Positions 1 through 6,994 of a stretch of DNA of 8,448 bases are shown one piece after another. The notes under the pieces are model-generated. The model saw only the letters and a program-made list of their open reading frames with translations, did not search any database and was not told where the DNA came from. Made by a program: the position numbers and the translations under genes. Within the stretch, counting starts at the first letter, position 1; every line of letters starts with the position of its first letter. Source of the DNA: Chloroflexota bacterium (GTDB lineage: Bacteria > Chloroflexota > Dehalococcoidia > JABGRK01); assembly GCA_030665485.1 (NCBI GenBank), contig DAOUZV010000049.1, forward strand, positions 1-8,448. The letters are read 5' to 3'.

Positions 1-201
1 CAGCATAGCTCCTGCAGTACTGGACATCCTCACCACCGCGGTCTGACCGTCGGTGACGTTACAGCCGTCTATATATCCTTTAAGAATATGAGCTTTTTCT
101 TTAACTTCTTCAGCATCAGCGTTTTGCGGAGGCCCAATCTCGGCCGTCACTGCAAAATGGCCGGCCTCAAGCACTTTCTCAAGATTGCTTCCAGATTTCA
201 C
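1..201 (-). CDS. metF: Methylenetetrahydrofolate reductase, MetF-like (N-terminal 67 residues; continues past left edge)
   Basis: This is the start of a flavin enzyme family that reduces 5,10-methylene-tetrahydrofolate to 5-methyl-tetrahydrofolate in the cytoplasm, feeding methionine synthesis or the methyl branch of the Wood-Ljungdahl pathway. Only 67 codons are present, against roughly 280-310 for the family. The visible part has an opening helix (SNLEKVLEAGHF), then TAEIGPP at residues 19-25, whose Glu21 matches the family's catalytic glutamate, and then a Rossmann-like strand with DGCNVTDGQTAVVRMS at about 45-60. The form NVTD-QTA-VRMS is what I associate with MetF proteins of anaerobes, which often pair with MetV; that pairing cannot be seen here. 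The start is GTG at 201-199, chosen because AAGGAG (209-214 on the minus strand) lies 7 nt upstream. It has its own likely promoter and does not simply follow uvrC. Family assignment is fairly sure; the pathway role is inference. Confidence 0.8.
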   Translation of the reverse strand, partial: MKSGSNLEKVLEAGHFAVTAEIGPPQNADAEEVKEKAHILKGYIDGCNVTDGQTAVVRMSSTAGAML

Positions 202-289
202 AAGTCGTCTCCTTTTTACATTAAAAACATTCAACACAGAATAAGGCCATTAAAAGACCATAATTAAATAGGTTACCTAAGTCATATAT

Positions 290-317
290 AATATATTAAG
301 GTAAGGTATTTAGTCAA
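290..317 (-). promoter_or_regulatory. Predicted sigma-70/sigma-A promoter of the metF-like gene
   Basis: On the minus strand TTGACT (312-317) and TATATT (290-295) are separated by 16 bp, each one base from consensus. Transcription would begin near 283, giving a leader of about 80 nt before the GTG start at 201. The leader contains the small palindrome AGGTAACCT (271-279) but no riboswitch fold that I recognise. The region is AT-rich, so a chance match is possible. Confidence 0.5.
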
Positions 318-369
318 AACTTAGATAAGTATGATTTACATGCTCAGATGCTTAAAAAATCGCGGTTTA

Positions 370-474
370 TTATTTCGTTTTTCGTATATTATCCAGGTTT
401 TCCTTGGCCTGCCGGTTCATTGTGAAAAACCCGTTGATCATTTCACACATTTCATATTCAGCTAAATCGAGGCC
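370..474 (-). other. Open reading frame continuing in frame after the uvrC stop (possible tail or micro-ORF)
   Basis: Directly after the uvrC TAG (475-477) the same frame stays open for 34 codons and closes with tandem TAA TAA (367-372). The predicted peptide is polar and protein-like, ending NRQAKENLDNIRKTK. An internal ATG at 448-450 could start a 26-residue micro-ORF, and a second is at 439-441, but neither has a clear Shine-Dalgarno site. Three readings are possible: a chance open stretch, an amber read-through tail, or a small gene. I do not recognise the peptide. Evidence is weak. Confidence 0.2.
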
Positions 475-2292
475 CTAGATACTCTCCTTCAGCCTCTGCG
501 CCAGCGCCTTGTTCATGCCAGCAACGTCTGCCAGCTCATCAACAGACGCATCTCTTATTTTGGAAACCGACCCAAAGTGTCTGATTAGCGCCTTTTTCCT
601 TCTGGGGCCAATGCCGGGGACATCGTCCAGCACTGAGGCTACAGCACTCTTTTGCCGCGCTTTGCGGTGATAGGTTATAGCAAAACGATGCGCTTCATCG
701 CGGATACGCTGTAGCAAATACAGCGCCTGCGAACTGGCGGGCAATACAATTGGATCAACCCGCCCCGGGAGAAAGACTTCCTCGTTTTCTTTGGCAATAC
801 TTGCCGCAGAAATGGAATCAACGCCAGACTCTTTTAAGACATCCAAAGCGACGCCAAGATGCCCTTTACCGCCGTCAATGAGCAGCAGATCGGGCATTAC
901 CGCCCAGCCATTCTCGTTTTCTGGCAGTCGAACGGCACGCGCAAACCGCCGCTTCAGCACCTCCCTCATCATAGCGTAATCGTCGACATCTGAAACCCTC
1001 TTTATACTGAAGCGGCGATAATCTGACTTCTTGGGCTTGCCCTCGTAAAAAACGACCATACTGCCAACGGCGTTGGCACCCTGTATGTTGGATATGTCAT
1101 AGCATTCTATGCGTTTGGGAACCTTTGGCAAGACCAGCTTTTCCTGTAACTCTAGTAGCGCCTCGGCCGTTTTGCCGGCATCGGACAGTTTCCTGATCTT
1201 GCGCTGCTCCAGTAACTGGGCGGCGTTTTGAGCCACCAGATCAACCAGCTTTTTCTTTTCACCCCGTTGCGGCACAAGCATCCTGACTTTCGCTCCACGC
1301 CTGGATTGGAGCCACTCAGAAAGCGCGAAATCATCGACATCATACTGCAACTGTAGTTGAGGCGGAACGTATGATGCGGAGTTGTAGTACTGCTTAATGA
1401 AGCTGGCCATGATCTGACCAGAGTCTTCATCACTGGTTCCGCCAAGTATAAAATGCTCGTTGCCAATAAGCTTGCCCGAGCGGACAAAGAACACCTGGGC
1501 GCAAGCCTCGTCTCCATCCCTGGCAAAGGCAATTACATCTTCATCAACGGCTTTGACGGATATCACCTTCTGGCGTTCCATGACGCCCTCTATACCCTGC
1601 AATTGATCACGAATGGCAGCTGCACGTTCAAATTCCAGGTCTTTCGACGACTGCTCCATCCTGTGCTTTAGCTGTTTTGCGATTCTATCCTGCTTGCCCT
1701 CAAGAAAAAGAAGCACCTGTTTTACCACCTCGCGGTACTCTTCAAAACTTACGTCACCGATGCAGGGTCCAACACAGCGATTAATGTGATATTCCAAACA
1801 GGGGCGCTTATCGTTTCCGGTGATCTTCTTTCTGCATGAGCGATATGGAAACAGCTTCTTTATCAAATCCATGGTCCTGCGCACCGATTTCGCGTTGGCA
1901 TACGGGCCGAAATAGCGCGATCCATCCTGCTCAAGCCGCCGTGTCACATAAATTCGAGGGTAATCTTCATTTAAGCTGACTTTAAGATAAGGGAAGCTCT
2001 TGTCGTCTTTAAGGCTAACGTTGTACCGGGGATGATGTCTCTTTATCAGGTTGCACTCAAGGAAAATGGCCTCTTGCTCGGAGTCAGTTACAATGAAATC
2101 GAGGTCTGCGGCCTTCGACATCATGCGATGGACTTTGGGGATTAATGTATCGGCAGGGGCGAAGTATGAGCTGGTCCGTGATCGAAGATTGGCGGCTTTA
2201 CCGACATATATAACCTTACCGGCCTTGTCCTTAAACAGGTAAACGCCCGGCGTAGCAGGTAACGTCTTGGGTCTGTCTTTGAGGCGCTCCAT
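475..2292 (-). CDS. uvrC: Excinuclease ABC subunit C (UvrC)
   Basis: UvrC is the nuclease of nucleotide excision repair: recruited by UvrB at a DNA lesion, it cuts 3' with its GIY-YIG domain and 5' with its RNase H-like domain. At 605 residues it is full length. In order: GIY-YIG domain (GVY 16-18, YVG 29-31, with Arg39, Glu79 and Asn91 at catalytic places); a cysteine set C153, C165, C173, C177 whose spacing equals the Fe-S cluster ligands described for E. coli UvrC; a UVR motif for UvrB contact at about 204-236; an RNase H-like domain with Asp399 (CYDISN), Asp473 (LLLIDGG) and His535 (DEAHRFA); and a C-terminal helix-hairpin-helix pair at about 555-600 for DNA binding. The ATG at 2292 lies 6 bp after the relA stop; AGGGAGAG (2303-2310) sits inside the end of relA, about 10 nt upstream, so translation is probably coupled. 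It ends in TAG. All key residues are intact. Confidence 0.97.
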   Translation of the reverse strand: MERLKDRPKTLPATPGVYLFKDKAGKVIYVGKAANLRSRTSSYFAPADTLIPKVHRMMSKAADLDFIVTDSEQEAIFLECNLIKRHHPRYNVSLKDDKSFPYLKVSLNEDYPRIYVTRRLEQDGSRYFGPYANAKSVRRTMDLIKKLFPYRSCRKKITGNDKRPCLEYHINRCVGPCIGDVSFEEYREVVKQVLLFLEGKQDRIAKQLKHRMEQSSKDLEFERAAAIRDQLQGIEGVMERQKVISVKAVDEDVIAFARDGDEACAQVFFVRSGKLIGNEHFILGGTSDEDSGQIMASFIKQYYNSASYVPPQLQLQYDVDDFALSEWLQSRRGAKVRMLVPQRGEKKKLVDLVAQNAAQLLEQRKIRKLSDAGKTAEALLELQEKLVLPKVPKRIECYDISNIQGANAVGSMVVFYEGKPKKSDYRRFSIKRVSDVDDYAMMREVLKRRFARAVRLPENENGWAVMPDLLLIDGGKGHLGVALDVLKESGVDSISAASIAKENEEVFLPGRVDPIVLPASSQALYLLQRIRDEAHRFAITYHRKARQKSAVASVLDDVPGIGPRRKKALIRHFGSVSKIRDASVDELADVAGMNKALAQRLKESI

Positions 2293-2298
2293 AAAGTG

Positions 2299-4554
2299 CT
2301 AACTCTCCCTTTTTGCACCCTCTCCGCTGCGGGCCACACTGAGCACGCCACCTATCCTATCCATCTTGGAAAGAAGGCGGCTCAACTGTTTTATGTCGGT
2401 TATATGCAATGTAAGGTAAATAACGGTTACACCGTCATCATAGTCAACGCTGCTTACGGTGGCGATGTTGACTTTTTCATCAGAAACAAGGGTGGTAATA
2501 TCACGCAGCAGCCCAACGCGGTCGTTGGCCTCCACCTGAACGGAAACGGGGTATGCCTGCCCTACATGCCCCCACTCGACTTTTACAAGCCTTTCCTTTT
2601 CATCCTCGTTGAGCACATTGGGACAATCCTTGCGATGAACCGTTATCCCTTTGGTACGGGTTATGTAGCCGATGATCTGATCTCCGGGCACCGGGTTACA
2701 GCACCGCGCCACGTGTGTCAGAAGATCTCCAACCCCCATAACCTGAATCGCCGACTCCACCTCGGCTGGAGGCCCCACAACGCTGGGAGGAATTTCCTCC
2801 GCATCTGGAGGGGCAGTAAGTTTTACAGCTATCTGATGTGTGTTCACCTCGCCACAACCAAGCGCCGCCAGAAAATCGTCCATATCATCATACTTAAACA
2901 GCAGCGCTATCTGCTCCTGCTCGCTCAAGGGGATACCCAGCCTTCTGAGCTCCTTATCGAGGAGTGCCTTGCCGGTATCAATATTGGTGGCCTTCTCCTG
3001 ACGCTTGAACCATTGCTTTATCCTGGCCCTGGCATGCGAACTGTTGACATATCCCGAATTGGGGTTGAGCCAGTCTAGGCTGGGACCGCGGTCTGCCCTC
3101 GTCGACAGAATCTCTATTGTATCGCCATTGTGCAGCTGATAGGTTAGAGAAACCAGTTTTCCGTTTACCTTGGCACCTATACAGTGATGGCCCAACTCCG
3201 TGTGGATGCGATAGGCAAAGTCCAGGGGCGTTGAGCCGGAGGGCATCTGCTTTATTTCACCCTGCGGCGTATAGACGAAAACCTGGTCGCCAAACATATC
3301 GGTTTTGACCATTTCCAGAAAATCGGGCATGCTTAGTTCCCGCTGCCAATCCATAAGCTGCCTCAGCCAAGCCACCTTCTCGTCAAAACGCATGTCGCCC
3401 TTAGCGCCCTCTTTATAACGCCAGTGAGCCGCAATTCCGTACTCGGATAGACGATGCATTTCGTAAGTGCGAACCTGGATTTCCAGAGGTTTGGTGTCAA
3501 GAGCCATGACAGTTGTGTGCAGCGACTGATACATATTATCCTTGGGATTGGCTATATAGTCATCAAACTGGCCGGGGATGGGACGCCACAGGCTGTGGAT
3601 AACGCCCAGAGCGTTATAGCAATCTTTAATTTCATCAACTAAAACGCGAACCGCCAGCAGATCGTAGATATCGCTGAACTCCTTGCCATCGGCGGCATAT
3701 TTTTTAATCTTCGTATATACTCCGTATATGTTTTTAGGCCTGCCATATACCTCAGCTTTAATCCCGGCCTTTTTAAACTCATCGCTTAAAACTCTTATTA
3801 CCTGCGCTATATACCGCTCGCGCTCCTCTCTGCGCGCAGCAACAAGCTGGGTTACTTCCTTATACTTTGCAGGTTCGAGATAACGTAAGGAAAGATCCTC
3901 CAGCTCCCACTCAAGCTGCCATATCCCCAATCGGTGCGCCAGTGGAGCATATATATCCATCGTCTCCTGCGCGATGCTGCGGCGCTTATCCGGAGAAAGT
4001 GGCTTGAGCGTTCGCATATTGTGCAGCCGGTCGGCCAGCTTGATTATCACCACCCTTATATCCTCAGCCATGGCAATAAACATTTTGCGCAGGCTTTCTA
4101 TGCGCTCGTGAGGGTCATCACCACCCTTTTTGGACTTGACCTTGCCGTCTTTGGAAGGCCGGGCCAGCTTACCCAGCTTGGTAACGCCATCAACAAGTTT
4201 TGTCACCTCAATGCCAAACTTTTTTTCAATCTCGGTAAGCTCAACGCCACAATCTTCCACAACGTCGTGAAGCAATGCAGCAACAATGCAGTTGGCATCA
4301 AGCTTAAGGTCAGCAACTATAATTGCGGTCTGAAGCGGGTGTTCAAGATAAGGCTCGCCCGATTTGCGTTTTTGGCCCTCATGGCTTTTGAGCGCAAACT
4401 GATAGCCCTCCTGTATAGGCAAAAGTGCATCATCAGGAAGGTATTCTTTGAGTTTATCCTTAAGTGTACTTAGCTCTACCAATTTCTCTTTACGTAACCA
4501 CTTTATTTTATGTCTAAAGTATACTCCCCCATCAAATACCCTGCAATCGTTCAT
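2299..4554 (-). CDS. relA: Bifunctional (p)ppGpp synthetase/hydrolase, long RelA/SpoT (Rel) type
   Basis: This cytoplasmic enzyme makes (p)ppGpp from ATP and GDP/GTP on starved ribosomes and also breaks it down, setting the stringent response. The 751 residues carry the whole long-RSH layout. The HD hydrolase domain keeps its metal and catalytic residues (His72, His96-Asp97, Glu100-Asp101, Asp174), so hydrolysis should be active. The synthetase domain follows (GRPKNIYGVY 271-280, DIYDLLAVRV 295-304, YQSLHT 342-347, EIQVRT 358-363), then TGS (about 420-484), a conserved Cys/zinc-finger region (CC 618-619, His640, Cys644) and a C-terminal ACT domain (about 668-742). Between HD motifs, residues 130-155 form a loop about 12 longer than usual and rich in Lys and Gly. 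The start is unsure: the ATG at 4554 has a poor Shine-Dalgarno site and adds some 24 residues before the usual family start; a TTG at 4480-4482 would match that start. It leads the uvrC pair and diverges from hisS. Confidence 0.96.
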   Translation of the reverse strand: MNDCRVFDGGVYFRHKIKWLRKEKLVELSTLKDKLKEYLPDDALLPIQEGYQFALKSHEGQKRKSGEPYLEHPLQTAIIVADLKLDANCIVAALLHDVVEDCGVELTEIEKKFGIEVTKLVDGVTKLGKLARPSKDGKVKSKKGGDDPHERIESLRKMFIAMAEDIRVVIIKLADRLHNMRTLKPLSPDKRRSIAQETMDIYAPLAHRLGIWQLEWELEDLSLRYLEPAKYKEVTQLVAARREERERYIAQVIRVLSDEFKKAGIKAEVYGRPKNIYGVYTKIKKYAADGKEFSDIYDLLAVRVLVDEIKDCYNALGVIHSLWRPIPGQFDDYIANPKDNMYQSLHTTVMALDTKPLEIQVRTYEMHRLSEYGIAAHWRYKEGAKGDMRFDEKVAWLRQLMDWQRELSMPDFLEMVKTDMFGDQVFVYTPQGEIKQMPSGSTPLDFAYRIHTELGHHCIGAKVNGKLVSLTYQLHNGDTIEILSTRADRGPSLDWLNPNSGYVNSSHARARIKQWFKRQEKATNIDTGKALLDKELRRLGIPLSEQEQIALLFKYDDMDDFLAALGCGEVNTHQIAVKLTAPPDAEEIPPSVVGPPAEVESAIQVMGVGDLLTHVARCCNPVPGDQIIGYITRTKGITVHRKDCPNVLNEDEKERLVKVEWGHVGQAYPVSVQVEANDRVGLLRDITTLVSDEKVNIATVSSVDYDDGVTVIYLTLHITDIKQLSRLLSKMDRIGGVLSVARSGEGAKRES

Positions 4555-4558
4555 TTTC

Positions 4559-4588
4559 TTTACAAATTTAGCGCTATTGCTGTATTCT
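4559..4588 (+). promoter_or_regulatory. Possible sigma-70/sigma-A promoter for the hisS-prfA-prmC operon
   Basis: TTTACA (4559-4564) and TATTCT (4583-4588) are 18 bp apart. Each matches consensus at four or more positions. The start would be near 4595, giving a leader of about 24 nt, too short for a T-box or other tRNA-sensing leader. A second AT-rich candidate, TATAAA at 4596-4601, has no matching -35. Confidence 0.35.
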
Positions 4589-4589
4589 A
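4584..4589 (-). promoter_or_regulatory. Possible -10 element for relA-uvrC
   Basis: TAGAAT on the minus strand is one base from the TATAAT consensus. It would put the transcript start near 4577, about 23 nt before the relA ATG at 4554. No good -35 is found at the usual distance. It overlaps the predicted hisS -10 on the other strand. Confidence 0.3.
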
Positions 4590-4604
4590 AGGTTGTATAA
4601 ATTT

Positions 4605-4611
4605 AAGGGAG
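4605..4611 (+). promoter_or_regulatory. Ribosome binding site that fixes the TTG start of hisS
   Basis: AAGGGAG lies 7 nt before the TTG at 4619-4621. Because the start is not ATG, this site is the main reason for choosing it. The protein it yields begins MYKAPRGT, the normal HisRS N-terminus. Confidence 0.75.
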
Positions 4612-4618
4612 CTTTACC

Positions 4619-5875
4619 TTGTACAAAGCACCTCGCGGCACCTCTGACATCCTGCCGGAAGACCAGCCATATTATAGATATATTGAACAGAAAGCCGCTT
4701 ATACGGCCCAACTATACGGTTATCAACCCATAGAAACGCCTGTTTTCGAAGATGCGGGGCTCTTTATACGCAGTGTGGGTGAGGAAACCGACATCGTCGA
4801 CAAAGAGATGTACGTTTTTAAGGACAAAGGTGGCTCTGATCTGGCATTGGTACCCGAAGGTACCGCTCCTGTCTTACGGGCTTATATTGAACACGGTATG
4901 CAAAACCTGCCACAGCCGGTAAAGTTATATTACTTTTCCTCGCTGTTCAGATACGAACGACCGCAGGCAGGACGATTCAGACAACACCACCAGTTCGGTG
5001 CCGAGGCCATCGGCGATGATGATCCTGCTCTAGATGCCGAGTTGATCGACATGGTCTGGAACTTCATCACCGGTTTGGGAATGAGCGATATCATACTATT
5101 TATAAACAGCATCGGCTGTCCACGGTGCCGACCTACCTATTTAGAAGAATTAAAGCAGTATTATTCGGGAAAAACGGATAAAATGTGCACGGACTGCAAA
5201 ACAAGGCTCGCTAAAAATCCATTGCGTCTGCTGGATTGCAAGAAAGAGTCATGCACACCTTTGGTGGCACGGGCTCCCAAGAGCAGCGAACACCTGTGCC
5301 GCGAGTGTGGCGAGCACTATAATTCGCTGAAGAAATACCTCGACCTGCTCGCCATACCATATACGGAAAATCCAGCGCTTGTTCGGGGTCTCGACTACTA
5401 TACAAAAACGGTTTTCGAGATTCAGCCTCAAGGAGAAAAGGGAGCACAGGCGGCAATAGCCGGTGGCGGCCGCTACGACGGGCTCATCGAGGTTTTGGGT
5501 GGCAAACCCACGCCCGGAATCGGATTCGGCTCCGGCATGGAGCGCATCGTACTCAACCTTAAAAAACAGGGGGCTGCTATTCCGCCACCAGCCACACAAA
5601 AAGTATTTGTGGCTTATCTGGGCAGCGGCGCCAAAGAAAAAACGTTACGCATAACCGCTGAGCTTCGAAAAAACGGGGTCACCGCTATTCAATCCCTCAA
5701 TGATCGCAGCATGAAGGCACAGTTGAAACAGGCCGGCAAATCCGGAGCGGTATACGCCATAATAATCGGTGAGGATGAGTTAAAATCAAACTCAGCGATA
5801 CTAAGGGACATGTCGCAGGGAATCCAGCAAACACTATCGATAAACGAGATATTTACGATACTTAAAACCAAGTAA
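4619..5875 (+). CDS. hisS: Histidine--tRNA ligase (HisRS)
   Basis: This cytoplasmic class II synthetase joins histidine to tRNA-His using ATP. It is full length at 418 residues. The N-terminal KAPRGTSDILP is the family opening. The catalytic core shows motif 2 (FRYERPQAGRFRQHHQFG, about 110-127), the histidine-specific LVRGLDYYT (254-262) and GGGRYDGL (282-289), and motif 3 (GIGFGSGMERI, 300-310). The C-terminal anticodon-binding domain spans about 327-418. The insertion domain (about 165-235) carries eight cysteines, four of them pairs of the form CxxC (167/170, 190/193, 227/230) plus 207 and 212, which suggests zinc binding; this is inference. The start is TTG, supported by a strong Shine-Dalgarno site. 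It is the first gene of the rightward operon and is followed by prfA after 24 nt. There is no room for a T-box leader, unlike hisS in many Bacillota. Confidence 0.97.
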   Translation: MYKAPRGTSDILPEDQPYYRYIEQKAAYTAQLYGYQPIETPVFEDAGLFIRSVGEETDIVDKEMYVFKDKGGSDLALVPEGTAPVLRAYIEHGMQNLPQPVKLYYFSSLFRYERPQAGRFRQHHQFGAEAIGDDDPALDAELIDMVWNFITGLGMSDIILFINSIGCPRCRPTYLEELKQYYSGKTDKMCTDCKTRLAKNPLRLLDCKKESCTPLVARAPKSSEHLCRECGEHYNSLKKYLDLLAIPYTENPALVRGLDYYTKTVFEIQPQGEKGAQAAIAGGGRYDGLIEVLGGKPTPGIGFGSGMERIVLNLKKQGAAIPPPATQKVFVAYLGSGAKEKTLRITAELRKNGVTAIQSLNDRSMKAQLKQAGKSGAVYAIIIGEDELKSNSAILRDMSQGIQQTLSINEIFTILKTK

Positions 5876-5899
5876 CATCGACAAATATGAAGCTGTAAA

Positions 5900-6994
5900 A
5901 TGAGCGAGATATCAACCAAAACATTAATTAATAAACTTGATGGCATAGAGAAACGCTATAACGAACTTAGCGAGCTTATGGCCAAACCCGATATTGCCAC
6001 CGACTTTGAGCAAATTAAAACGCTCAGCCAGGAGCAATCCTCAATAGAAGATCTGGTAAATAAATACAGAGAGTATAGCGCGGTCACGCAGAGTCTTGAA
6101 GAAACCCGGCAAATGCTGGATGACACTTCCGACGAAGAAATGGCTGAGCTCACCAAAGAAGAAATTGAATCCTTAAAAAAGAGAGGCGAATCACTGCTCC
6201 ACGAGATAAAGGTTGCGTTGCTGCCCAAAGACCCGGCGGACAAAAAAGACGTTATAGTTGAGATTCGCGCCGGAGCGGGTGGGGAAGAAGCGGGGCTTTT
6301 TGCCGCCGACCTCTACCGTGCCTACAGCCGATATGCAATATCCAGAAGATGGACCGTGGAACTGATAAACAGTAACGAAAGCGGCATCGGCGGTTTCAAG
6401 GAAATAGTTTTTGAAATAAAGGGCAAAGGTGCCTATAGCAGGCTTAAATACGAAAGCGGCGTTCACCGGGTACAGCGTGTGCCGTCAACCGAATCCAGTG
6501 GCAGATTACATACCTCAACTGCCACTGTTGCTGTTCTACCTGAGGCGGAAGAAGTGGATATCGAAATAAACCCCGACGATTTGAGAATAGATACCTTCCG
6601 CTCAAGCGGAGCCGGTGGGCAGCACGTAAATAAGACCTCCAGTGCTATCAGAATAACCCATATTCCCACCGGTATTGTGTCAACATGTCAGGATGAACGT
6701 TCGCAGCTAAAGAATAAAACCAAAGCTATGGCGGTACTTCGCTCGCGCATGCTCGCCATAGAACAACAGAAGCAACAGGACAAAACGACGTCGCAGCGGC
6801 GCTCGCAGGTGGGTACCGCCGATAGGTCCGAGAAGATACGGACCTACAACTTTCCGCAAGACCGCGTATCCGACCATCGGATTGGTCTTACCCTGCATAA
6901 CCTGCCCGGAATACTGGAAGGCGATCTGGATCAGTTAATCGACGCCGTAGCTACTGCCGAGCAGGCTAGGCATCTGGAAGAAAGTCTAACGTGA
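5900..6994 (+). CDS. prfA: Peptide chain release factor 1 (RF1)
   Basis: RF1 reads UAA and UAG in the ribosomal A site and triggers release of the finished protein. The 364 residues are the usual length. An N-terminal helical domain with coiled-coil character (about 1-105) is followed by the RF1 domain. The codon-reading tripeptide is PST at 195-197 (VQRVPSTES), the PxT form typical of RF1 rather than the SPF of RF2, so the call of RF1 over RF2 is firm. The peptidyl-transfer motif is GGQ at 239-241 (SGAGGQHVNKT); Gln241 is the expected target of PrmC, encoded directly downstream. The ATG start has only a weak Shine-Dalgarno match (GAAG at 5889-5892). A tiny frame, ATG AAG CTG TAA, ends one base before the start. 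It ends in TGA, a codon RF1 does not read, and overlaps prmC by 4 nt, a sign of coupling. Confidence 0.97.
   Translation: MSEISTKTLINKLDGIEKRYNELSELMAKPDIATDFEQIKTLSQEQSSIEDLVNKYREYSAVTQSLEETRQMLDDTSDEEMAELTKEEIESLKKRGESLLHEIKVALLPKDPADKKDVIVEIRAGAGGEEAGLFAADLYRAYSRYAISRRWTVELINSNESGIGGFKEIVFEIKGKGAYSRLKYESGVHRVQRVPSTESSGRLHTSTATVAVLPEAEEVDIEINPDDLRIDTFRSSGAGGQHVNKTSSAIRITHIPTGIVSTCQDERSQLKNKTKAMAVLRSRMLAIEQQKQQDKTTSQRRSQVGTADRSEKIRTYNFPQDRVSDHRIGLTLHNLPGILEGDLDQLIDAVATAEQARHLEESLT

Larger units (their letters stand above)
202..474. other. Intergenic region between uvrC and metF
   Basis: This gap holds, reading leftwards, the 3' flank of uvrC (about 373-474), the predicted metF promoter (290-317), and the AT-rich metF leader and Shine-Dalgarno site (202-283). 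I see no convincing Rho-independent terminator for the relA-uvrC transcript: a short hairpin (CCAAGG, loop AAAA, CCTGG at 393-407, with one bulge) is not followed by a T-run, and the T-run at 354-359 (minus strand) has no good stem before it. Read-through into metF is therefore possible. There are no tRNA-like or repeat structures. Confidence 0.6.

Noticed and set aside
273..304. Inverted repeat TTACCT/AGGTAA as a terminator for uvrC
   Set aside because: The stem is only 6 bp with a loop of about 20 nt, lacks GC and a following T-run, and lies over the metF promoter.
393..407. Small hairpin after uvrC as a Rho-independent terminator
   Set aside because: The stem has a bulge and no U-tract follows on the minus strand.
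331..465. Plus-strand 44-codon frame in the uvrC-metF gap
   Set aside because: No Shine-Dalgarno site or promoter, no recognisable motif, and it overlaps the 3' flank of uvrC in antisense.
2296..3078. Long plus-strand reading frame (260 codons) opposite relA
   Set aside because: It lies wholly antisense to the conserved ACT, zinc-finger and linker parts of relA, has no recognisable domain, and its composition reflects relA codon bias.
3934..4473. Plus-strand reading frame of 179 codons opposite the relA hydrolase domain
   Set aside because: It is antisense to well-conserved HD and synthetase motifs, with no known protein features and no ribosome binding site that I can see.
4555..4618. T-box leader for hisS
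   Set aside because: The gap is only 64 bp, far too short for a T-box, and no specifier or T-box consensus is present.
5900..6994. RF2 rather than RF1
   Set aside because: The codon-reading motif is PxT (PST), not SPF, and there is no programmed frameshift site near the N-terminus.
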